Assembly: GCA_964035575.1 (NCBI GenBank)
Contig: OZ037901.1
Coordinates: 248,001 to 312,000, forward strand
Direction of reading: 5' to 3'
Source of the DNA: Rhynchopus sp. YZ270_cl-10
Lineage: Eukaryota > Euglenozoa > Diplonemea > Diplonemida > Diplonemidae
DNA length: 64,000 bases
The translations under genes and the position numbers were made by a program. Positions 11,571-19,805 of the stretch are shown piece by piece (within the stretch, counting starts at the first letter, position 1; each line of letters starts with the position of its first letter). Below the pieces are notes generated by a model. That model ran no database searches. It was given only the letters and a program-made list of their open reading frames with translations, and had not been told where the DNA came from.

Positions 11571-11693
11571 AGTAGCGTACCGTGCGCCTGCGGCGCAATC
11601 TTGCCAACCCACCTTCCTATGACATAGTTTGACAGTTAAAATGTGCCATTTTAAGGGAATTTTTTTGAAATGTTGCGTACCGTGGCTTCGCCT
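11571..11693 (+). repeat. GTACCGTGCGCC module, copy 1
   Basis: Two blocks: AGTAGCGTACCGTGCG plus the palindrome GCGCCTGCGGCGC at 11571-11597, and TTGAAATGTTGCGTACCG plus TGGCTTCGCC at 11665-11692. Both recur in opposite orientation at 46431-46595. The first block recurs at 47921 and 55952. It lies inside element II. Confidence 0.7.
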
Positions 11694-11984
11694 GGAACCT
11701 TTGGGTGCCATGACCGCCGCTTCTTTTATAGATGTACTGAGGTTACTGATACGAAGGCTGACACCCACTATGGCTTGTGGTTCACCCTCCCCACCCGCCT
11801 TTCACGATTTTGTGCATCAGAGGGGAGAAAGCGCGTCACCTCCCTGCAGTGGCAGGTTTTTTTACCACTGTGTGCTTTTCACCTGTTTTTTGCATTGACC
11901 AGCAAACCGGGTTTGGACCAGCAGTTGGCGGCTACCCCCCCGACCACCCTAAGGCCCTGGTAAAATCCCTACCTAAAAAAAAAA

Positions 11985-12060
11985 CTCGCCAAAACTCGCC
12001 CCCCAAAAATAGGCGAGTTTTAGGCGAGTTTTTGGCGAGTAGGCGAGTTTTTTTTACTCG
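11985..12060. repeat. Right subterminal GGCGAGT cluster
   Basis: About seven copies of the ACTCGCC/GGCGAGT unit just inside the right end of element II, mirroring the left cluster. Confidence 0.8.
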
Positions 12061-12497
12061 CCCGCACAGTATGCCTAGGGGGGGGGAGGGACATAATCAG
12101 CTTAAATCGAAATGAACGAATGATCGCTTTTTTTTTTGTTGTTCTGTTCACGCTGTATGTTGTACCGGTCTCTCTATTCGCCTGTTGGCATGCTGTTTTG
12201 ACAGGCAATTCTTGCTCAATATGGTACACTTGATCAAAAATAGTCCGTTTTAAAAAAGCAGAAACACTGCTGGCAATTTGAGACGCATCAGGGTAGGCAG
12301 TGAAAGGGGGAGGAAAGAAAGGGAAAAGTTGGCAATGAATTTGAAGCGTCGTCACCATAAAGAAAAAAATATAACCAAATAAAAGGGAAAATCTGGGGTG
12401 CAAACTGTACACAAAACGCCTCTACGGATGCAGGCATATAATAATAATCCCTCCTCGAAGTTGAAGCTGCTTCACTGTGTATCATCTTGGTACTATA

Positions 12498-12585
12498 CCG
12501 TAAGCGTACAAATAGTGGACCGTAAGTAATGTGGACCGTAAAAAACGTGGAACATTATTACAGGCCACTATTGTTATCCTTACGG
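12498..12585. mobile_element. 88-bp TA-flanked miniature inverted-repeat element
   Basis: CCGTAAG at 12498 and CTTACGG ending at 12585 are exact inverted termini, flanked by TA on both sides. The inverted match extends inward imperfectly to ATAGTGG against CCACTAT. Internal GTGGACCGTAA motifs repeat. Small size and TA flanks fit a MITE mobilised by a Tc1/mariner-type transposase. Confidence 0.7.
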
Positions 12586-12808
12586 TACAAAGTATTTCAA
12601 CATATGCATTCAAATTGATAGCATAGGTATACTGTCCCTACCATAAAAAGGTAGAAATATATCACCCCCCTTTTGCCCTTCTTTTCCTTTCTCTTGCGGG
12701 ATAAGTTCTAATAACTTCGTCAATGAATGAATGAAACACGCAGAGAATAAAAACAGGTGTAGCAAGCAAACTTAATGTGCAGAATATGTGGGCTATGGAC
12801 AGGGTGAT

Positions 12809-12897
12809 GTTTTTTTTTTTTGATAAATTGTTTGGAGTAGTGCAGTTGCCTCGGTTGTGTCGCCACAGTTGTGCAATCTCCACTTTCCAGTTTTTTT
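12809..12897 (-). repeat. SINE-like A-tailed repeat, copy 1
   Basis: Read on the minus strand, an ~75-bp body with GCACAACTGTGGCGACACAA then CCGAGGCAACTGCACTACTC ends in TTTATC and a 12-base A-run. A second copy at 14833-14912 differs at only a few positions. A 3' A-tail on an otherwise conserved short body suggests LINE-dependent retroposition. Confidence 0.6.
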
Positions 12898-14137
12898 GGG
12901 AGGGAAAGTGCGGGGCTTGTTCAACAAAACTTCAGATGCGTATTTTCTCCGAAAAATGGAGGGAAAAAAATGGGCACTTTATAATGAAAGTAAAGTTGAT
13001 AGTGCATTTACCTGTAGAGGTGCAGGCACTGACGCTCCGTGGGTTATCGAAAGAAAGGTTGCGTGAGATGAACCCTAAGCCTCACCTGCTGAAAGAAAAC
13101 TTAAAAAAATAGAAACTTAACGCTCATCACACGATATAACCCATGGGAGAGGTTGTGAAACGCACACATTCTCGACCTGATTGGTGAGGCGTGGCTCTGC
13201 AGCGCTGTCCCCAGAACCGCCAAAGTGTGTTCAAAATGCTTTGTTTCTACTTCCTCCTTCGGGCGACAAAAAAAAATCTGAAGAAAACTGCTTTGGTCAC
13301 AATACATAAATACCGAAAAAAAAAGGGTAGTGCTGCAAGCCATTTTGCGCGACGTGTGCATCGCTGTCAAAAAGGAAGCTTACCAATCAATTGAGACTTT
13401 TTTCCTTTTTTCTTTTTTTCTTTTTTTTTCGTTATGCTTTATTACATGACAATACAATATTATCCACGTCTGTTCATTTTTCGTTTTAGTTGTTGTTTTT
13501 TTTTAATCATTTTTTATCATTTTTTTTTGCTACTCTGTTGGTGTAGTGTAGTACCATTCAGACGGTCTTCGCCATCCGTATGGTATACATACCAAAATAA
13601 ACTGCATACTTTGTGACAAAAAAAAATCCATTCGCTCGACTCAGATGCAAGACTTATTATTTGTTCTTTTTTGGTCAGCTATTTTTCCCTGCTTCACTTT
13701 CATAGTCTCTCTCTCTCAATTCTCTACAGGCATTTTTTGCAATACCCTGTACAGAATTGACAATCACCCTAAGAAATGAAATTGAAAGTGCAGTTATACA
13801 TCGTTTTACATTTGACATTGAAGAAAATAAAAAAGACGAGCCATATCACAAATGCGCACTATTCTGGCATGCTTTTGGTTAAGATGAATGCCTCTTGTGA
13901 ACACACATATTTCATCTAAAAAACTTTACTCTTTCCCCCGCGCACTCCCAATCCCTGATGTGAGAGGGGAGAGACGAAGATAAAGACATTGAACTGACCC
14001 ATTTGGGAGACAGTATTAGTGAGAAAAAAAAAGAACAAAGAAAAGGAGACAAGCAAAGAAAAGGACCTGTCTCACATATTGCACATAACACATATCACAA
14101 GCGAACACTGCAATAACACAAAAAAAAAGGGCGTTAC

Positions 14138-14170
14138 AAGATGATCCTCAGCCTCTGCTTATAGGTGGGG
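14138..14170 (-). repeat. GAGGC-family hairpin, type B, degenerate
   Basis: The minus strand carries AAGCAGAGGCTGAGGATCAT, matching the loop and 3' arm of type B copies. The 5' arm is weak. Confidence 0.4.
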
Positions 14171-14694
14171 GGCTTCAACAATGAAATACCACTACTCTTA
14201 TCGTCGCTTTACTTATCCAATGATGGGGAGACGGCACCTGCCAATTTATTGGTCTGGCCCTCTGGGTCTTTAGGTTTTCCGATTCCCTCTACTGTATTTT
14301 CATCATAATATTATGCAATCAATCAAATTGATAGTATATGGTGAGGGATCAACAAAAATGTTCCCATCTTTCCTCTACTGTGTTTAGCCACCTTGCAAAA
14401 ACTTTGAAAAGATGAGTGTACTTCTTGTACACATATCTGAAAACTAAGTGAACACGCCGCTTCGGGGGGAAAAATAGCAAATTTTCCAAAAAAAAAAAGG
14501 GGGAACAAAAGAGCAACTAAACTGTCACACACGCACTGTGTTGGGGGAAGGGGTTTTGAATCGGTTTATGACGCTAATTTTTTTTGGAAGAACGGTCGGG
14601 AAAGGGGGAAGAACGGAGGGTAGTTATGTACGCGAAAATATCAGATAGTCCGCATAAAACGATGGAAAGAAGAAGAGAGAAAAAAAAAAAAAAA

Positions 14695-14720
14695 TGAAGA
14701 TGCCTCTCGTGGACAACATC
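14695..14720 (-). repeat. GAGGC-core hairpin repeat, type D
   Basis: Minus strand: GATGTTGTCCACGAGAGGCA then TCTTCA and a long T-run. The GATG...CATC arms can pair around the loop. Confidence 0.5.
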
Positions 14721-14832
14721 AAACTGAAAAATATCGTGATTTTTTTTATATAAAAACGCACCACATCAGGCCTTGTTCTAAAAATTCGTTACCGTCACTG
14801 TTTTTGGAAATGTTAACACGGTATCTTAAATA

Positions 14833-14912
14833 TTTTTTTTTTTTTGATAAATTGTTGGAGTAGTGTAGTTGCCTCGGTTGTGTTGCCACAGTTGTGCAAA
14901 TCCCCACTATCA
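14833..14912 (-). repeat. SINE-like A-tailed repeat, copy 2
   Basis: Second copy of the repeat at 12809, same orientation, with the A-run again at the minus-strand 3' end. Both contain CCGAGGCAACT, which includes the GAGGC core of the hairpin family, so a common origin is possible. Confidence 0.6.
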
Positions 14913-15457
14913 GTTTTTTTTCGCCTGCATGAGGCTCCATTTATTAGCGGTCGAGGCTTTCTTTGTCTTGAAATCCATGAGTTTTACCAGCAATTTTGGA
15001 GATGATTCTGGGGGAAAAAATTTTATCCAGAAAGCAAGCCCTAATACCTTGCCCAAAGCACAAAAGAGAGGAGTGTTCAAAAAAAATTGGACACGTTTAT
15101 AAAAGCCAAACCTATGCAATGGCTGGGTTCGGAAAGAAAGACACCAACCACTGATCCTAGTGGGGGTCTGGAGGGGGAAAAACAAATGTGGAATTGAGCA
15201 AAAAAAAACAGCTCCGTGGCGAGAGGGGTCAATGGAAAACCTGACACCGTCACCTGGAGTGTTGCATCAACAAAAAGGGGGAAGGCTGAGAAGGGGGTGT
15301 GCATTGCTGTATATATTTTCGCATATTTTGCTCTATCATAGTTTTAGCGTTGTTGTTTTTTAGACAGCAGAATGAAAACGAATGTCCGGGAGTTTAAAAG
15401 AGGCAGTGTAGAATACCATGATTACCACGGCGCAGCCAAATAAAAGAAAAAGAAAAT

Positions 15458-15492
15458 TTGAAAGATGCATGTGCCTCTCGTGCATGCATCTG
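15458..15492 (-). repeat. GAGGC-core hairpin repeat, type D
   Basis: Best type D copy. On the minus strand GATGCATGC and GCACATGCATC form a near-perfect stem around ACGAGAG, followed by TTTCAAATTTTC. It lies just beyond a type B copy at 15502. Confidence 0.65.
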
Positions 15493-15501
15493 TGAAAAGT
15501 T

Positions 15502-15537
15502 TATGAGAGAAACCTAAGCCCCTCGTGCTTAGTCACC
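15502..15537 (-). repeat. GAGGC-family hairpin, type B
   Basis: Minus strand: GGTGACTAAGCACGAGGGGC then TTAGG. CTAAGC pairs with GCTTAG around the loop. The outer arm differs from the copies at 16136 and 17343. Confidence 0.6.
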
Positions 15538-15556
15538 TTCTCGTTATCTTTCAAAT

Positions 15557-15612
15557 TTGACTTGAAATACAAAGCCTTCTCGTGAACAGTGTACCTTTGG
15601 TACATCACCATA
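15557..15612 (-). repeat. GAGGC-family hairpin, type C
   Basis: Minus strand: TGTACCAAAGGTACACTGTT, CACGAGAAGGCTTTG, TATTTCAAGTCAAATTTG. It lies directly next to type B and type D copies, so three subtypes form a cluster in 150 bp. Confidence 0.65.
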
Positions 15613-15930
15613 CCGGGTTGGTAATCAAAAGGGTGCAGTTCAGACCCTCAACGAATGCAAAGCACAGAAGAAAAGAAAAATGGAAGAGGAGGATAAACAA
15701 AGGTGGATAAAAAAAGATGAGAGTAAATAAATTTTGGCTTGAAAATACAAAAAAAAAAAGCCCTGTGTTGAAGAGAAGCAAAACATATGAGTGTGTCCCT
15801 CATCGTGCATGGTACAACAAATATTATCCACACCAATAAGCTGGACAACCCTTCAACGCCCAATAAACCATACCCACAATTGAGGGTCACGACACGCAAA
15901 ATAAACGGGGGGAACAAAAAAAAAGAGAAG

Positions 15931-16055
15931 TTGAAAAAGTGCAAAAACGCCTCACCGTACACCGGCGGACAAGCAGGCACTGGTTCTCCACGGGTTTTCG
16001 AACCCCTCCCAGAGAGCACTTCATTGGCATGCACACGCGGTTACCACAAGGGGAG
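15931..16055 (-). repeat. ~110-bp dispersed repeat joined to a type A hairpin, copy 1
   Basis: The plus strand shows TTGAAAAAGTGCAAAAACGC, CTCACCG, GGCACTGG, GGGTTTTCGAACCCC, AGAGAGCACTTCATTGGCAT and a GGTTACCAC end. A second, inverted copy is at 29510-29625. On the minus strand the centre is GGGGTTCGAAAACCC, close to the Pol III B-box GGTTCGANNCC. The module ends with the hairpin core GGTGAGGCGTTT and a T-run. Confidence 0.6.
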
Positions 16056-16135
16056 GTTTGTCTGCTGGTACGTAATCAGGGGGGAAATGAAAGATCGGTG
16101 CACATGAATACATCTTGACAATAAAAGATAACAGT

Positions 16136-16175
16136 TTATAAGATGACCCTAAGCCTCTCTCGTGCTTAGTCACCC
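16136..16175 (-). repeat. GAGGC-core hairpin repeat, type B
   Basis: Minus strand: GGTGACTAAGCACGAGAGAG, GCTTAGGGTCATC. The stem GGTGAC/GTCATC continues into CTAAGC/GCTTAG around the loop ACGAGAGAG. Confidence 0.7.
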
Positions 16176-16689
16176 CAAAAGCGGAGGCACGGGCAGTGTT
16201 TCCTGAGAACAATTAGAGAGACAAAAAGAGAGCAATTTTGAGTTTTTAAACCTGAGGCAAAAATTTTCGAAGAAACGAGAGGGAGGGGAAGGGAGGGGAA
16301 AATAAACTAAATTCTACGAGGGGGAAAAAAAAATTGTGGGACGAAGACAGGATTTACCCACTATACACCCCACCCCCCCTTACCCCTGCTAGCTCCCCAG
16401 ACACCCCACCCATGGCCACGCAGCACTACGCTTTTAACTGGCAAAGTGGTGCAATGCCTTCCCCTTTTATCACTCCCATATGAGTGATAAACTCTAAGTT
16501 ACTTGATTTAAAAAAAAAACACAAGACGCGCCCAAAATGTGAAATAACGGTGACGTTGATAGTCCAAAATGTCACAGAGACGCAAGGTATATTGTCCCTT
16601 AGGGGGTTGTCTGAAACCCACAAAAAAAATCACCCAAAAAATTGTAAGATGGGTATGAGCTTCGTGTGCTCGTGGATGACCTCAAAAAG

Positions 16690-16735
16690 TTGAAAGTGCA
16701 AACGCCTCACCGTTCATCAGCAGACGCAGGGCACA
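16690..16735 (-). repeat. GAGGC-core hairpin repeat, type A
   Basis: Minus strand: GATGAACGGTGAGGCGTTTG, CACTTTCAACTTTTTG. The core and tail match the module at 15931 and 29591, but the B-box part is absent. Confidence 0.6.
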
Positions 16736-17342
16736 TGGTTAAAAGAGGGGGAAAAAAGAGGAAATGGGAATGAGGTGCGGGACGTTCTAAATGGGGCTTA
16801 TGTCATCTTTTCTAGAATAGTTGTTTCTTAAATGGTGGCAAAAGAAATAAGGGATTGACAAAAACAAAGAAGTGATGTGGTCATGCTAGGGCACGACCAG
16901 GTACACTGTTGCCAGAAAGGGGGGAAAAAAATAAATGAGAAAATATGTCTATAAAAAGGGTTTTAGTTGTGTGCTAGAGAGGAACTGTTTAGTGTTTTAA
17001 TTTTGACCCTTGCTTTATTTTGAAAAAACTTTTGAACTCCTTTTCCCCCAGTTTTTCCTTCCAAAGACACATCATGAACAAAACAACCCTTTGGGTGGGG
17101 CTGTCTTTATTGGTGTGAAAATGCGGGGTGTGGATATTTTCTTAACTGAGAACTGTTTCGGCGACCTTCCCCATTGCAGCCCAGTCTCCGTGTCGGTGGC
17201 ATTGCTGTATGGGGGTATTTAAAGAATTTTTTCAAAATAATTGATGATTTGAATAGTAAACCCGTAAACCCGGGTTTGTGTATTATATTTTGCCATCAGT
17301 ATAGATAAAAGATGCGGGTTGGGTAACAAATAAAGAAAAGTC

Positions 17343-17379
17343 TATGAGATGACCCTAAGCCTCTCGTGCTTAGTCACCT
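17343..17379 (-). repeat. GAGGC-core hairpin repeat, type B
   Basis: Minus strand: GGTGACTAAGCACGAGAGGC, TTAGGGTCATC. Near-identical to 16136. Its stem of at least 11 pairs has one bulge. Confidence 0.7.
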
Positions 17380-17871
17380 GTATCACATTCGTTATCGCGC
17401 AGCATCAGCTGCGTGGGTTTCCACAAAGTTTGGTGTCAGGGATGCTGTTATTTTTCCAATAAAATGCTGTACGACACCTCGGATGTATCTCTCTTCCCAA
17501 CATTTCCTGTTGAGTCATCACTATTTAGCAAGTGAGCTCTGGTCTGAGCTGGGTGTATAAACAAAAGATACAAATCATATCCACTCTGCATATAAGATGC
17601 ACGTAACGCTCTGCACACGTGGCTACAAAACGCAGCCCACCTGTGGTGGGCTGCTTAGAATCGCGCCAGTTGTGCGGGCATGTTATATTGTACCTATCCA
17701 ACAATTTCCTCGAATTCAACGCTACTGGCAAGTGCTCTTGTCTCAGTTGGAGTATGTCATTAAAACACCAGTGCAACCAATATTTGAAGCATTGGGGTGT
17801 GGGAGTGCCTTTATGTTAAGGCAGGTTTCATAAAAACTAAACATAACATTATACCAACTGATCTGTCTTTA

Positions 17872-19463
17872 CTACTCTACTACTATGTCTTTTTCCGTTG
17901 ACCGCAGCCATTTAGGCTCTTTGCCTATGACGCACATGATAATGGATGAGGGGGAGGATTCAAAAGGAAAAAGCGTAAAGACAGATCTATCGTTGGTTTT
18001 AAATATGTTTAGTTTCCAAGCACACTTCGTGTGTGCAAAAAAAGAATCTGTAGCTGTCAAATAGGAGGGTGAAAAGAAGCATACCTTAATCCACACACTC
18101 TTCTTGGATGGGTTCGGTCTGATGTCAATTACGTGGCCTTGGTGGGTCATCCCAAAGGCGAGGTACACATCTCTGTATTATTTTTGGATGTATTTGAATG
18201 AAATGTTTGATTCCGTGTATAACCTTATCAAAACAGAACACGTAGAATCCACACAAAAACCTCTGATTTTCCTTTTATTCGACAAAATTGACACAAACCA
18301 GACACTTCATCCCCCCCATGAGTAAGGCATAGTTAACCTCTAAAAAATATTCCAAAAAAAAAAAGGGGTAACAAACCTATGGTCCTCTCCTTTCCCCCGC
18401 GCGCCTTTCATTGCTGAGGGCGAGTCTAGTTTGAAGTGCAGCATGCGTCTGTACGCTGACAGTGCTGTTTCATCCACACCTGTTGAGAGGAGAGAGCGCG
18501 CTGACGGGAACATGCCGTTGATCGTTCCCTGGATCCACTCGACCTCGCTGGCTGCTCGCCCCAGGCTTATCTTGAGGGAAGAAGTGTGTGTCAGTGTTCC
18601 ACTCAAATGAAACAACACTAACGCCTCGTCGGGCGCCACCAGCTTGACCTCGTACATGCCACACCCCGCATGCGACAGCAGCGGGAAACCCTCCCTATGC
18701 TGCCCAAGCACCTCATTGAGCCGCACCATCCTGTTCGACGAATCCGTGCTCAACGTCTCCCGAAAGCTTGACAACACAGCGCCCTCGTCTATCACAAGCG
18801 TTCTGAGTCGTGCTTCGTCCATTTTCTTTGTTTCTTTTGTGTGGTGTCTAAAAGGTAAGTGCATGATGGTTGGTTGAAACCGGACGGGGAAAGTAAAGGG
18901 AATTCGGGGGGGTGAGCGAATGTTCTGGTTTCCCCTCGTAGGAGGACGGAGAGAAGTGCGAGGGAATTGGGTTCCGATCACACCAGGTAATGATGGAACT
19001 CCACTGAGAGTACGTGAGCCAGCAGGTAATCGATATCCTTGCAAAGCACCAACCCGACTCGACCTCCCTGACCTGAACGCGCCACATGAGCGACACAGAG
19101 CGAACACAGATGACAAACCTGCACGTGGGTATGCTGGTGAGGGCCATCCGGGGAAACTCCCACCAGGGGACCGAGTTCTCTCGACGAGATCGATGTGGAT
19201 AATCATTGCGACATTGCTCTTCCTGCCAGGCACCGTACAGGTACATCACCTCAGACATGATCGCCATCTGGGGGAGCATCGGGAAGGTGCAGCTTACGTC
19301 ATTTGTGGGTGCGGGTATCTCGGGTGTAACGGGAGGACCGTGATTCTTGATAACACAATGTTCAAGTACCTCCGCCACCAGGAGGTTTATGTTGGAGGCC
19401 TTGCTCAGTGGAGGGGAAGATAGGAAAATGACAAAAAGATACCCCCCGTTTGTATTCCATCAT
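17872..19463 (-). CDS. Five-exon gene, unknown 394-residue protein (model)
   Basis: Proposed exons 19463-19443, 19399-19064, 19037-18982, 18847-18377 and 18172-17872; all junctions are GT-AG and the frame is kept to a TAA. Introns are 43, 26, 134 and 204 nt. Support: each exon translates to ordinary mixed sequence (exon 3 starts DIDYLLAHVLSVEFHHYL; exon 5 contains YLAFGMTHQGHVIDIRPN), while alternative frames give low-complexity peptides. The 26-nt intron is the weakest call, but the gene at 27164 has a clear 28-nt intron. A second gene starting at the ATG near 18820 (MDEARLRT) is an alternative reading. Exon 5 may hold a further short intron after SVWIK. No domain recognised and no membrane segment evident. 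A type A hairpin lies about 170 bp upstream. Confidence 0.55.
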
Positions 19464-19805
19464 GGTTTTTTTTTCTTGTCGTTCCTCTCGTGTGTTACTG
19501 TTACTCTTATTTTCTTATTTGAAACAAAATTTGTTCGGCAACGTAGTTGGGCTTTGCGTAATAACTAGCCTCCCACATTACTTCAGAAAAACTACCATCT
19601 GAGGACAACACTTTTCAAAAAGTGAAGATTAGAGTGCAAACGCCTCTGGGACGCAGGAACTGACAAAAAAAAATAGGTTACCTCTCTGGGAATCTCTTAT
19701 TTGGTACAAAAAATACTCACCCTTCCCTCCCTCCCTCCCTCCCCTTAGTCACACAACGTTGGTGTCTCCTTTTAAAAAAAAGGTCCGTTACGACCCCGTT
19801 CCTCT
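19464..19805. other. Spacer between VPS53 and the five-exon gene
   Basis: It contains one type A hairpin (19630-19664) and a CCCT-rich stretch near 19720-19745. No gene seen. Confidence 0.5.
19630..19664 (-). repeat. GAGGC-core hairpin repeat, type A
   Basis: Minus strand: GTCAGTTCCTGCGTCCCAGA, GGCGTTTGCACTCTAATC, then TTCACTTTTT. It closely matches the copy at 45965. It lies about 170 bp before the start codon of the five-exon gene, same orientation. Confidence 0.65.

Larger units (their letters stand above)
10593..12075. mobile_element. TA-flanked element with GGCGAGT subterminal repeats (element II)
   Basis: The terminal inverted repeat is GGCATACTGTGC followed by a GGCGAG block (right end one base different), with TA at 10591-10592 and 12076-12077. 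Just inside each end are clusters of ACTCGCC/GGCGAGT: about 14 copies in 10620-10770 and about 7 in 11985-12060. This resembles the multiple transposase-binding sites of some DNA transposons. It directly abuts element I and shares its TA. The interior holds only short frames, including the conserved block described at 11571. No intact transposase is visible, so it is probably non-autonomous. Confidence 0.75.
12078..17871. other. Long gene-poor region with dispersed repeats
   Basis: About 5.8 kb without a supported protein gene. It holds a MITE, two SINE-like copies and most of the hairpin repeats (all listed separately). Plus-strand frames near 17010-17830 are open for 60-80 codons, but none shows a domain or a clear splice partner. 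An RNA gene could be present and missed. Confidence 0.5.

Noticed and set aside
18978-19233. Reading 19233-18820 as one continuous coding frame
   Set aside because: The peptide is Arg/Ser/Pro-rich noise; splicing gives better sequence in other frames.
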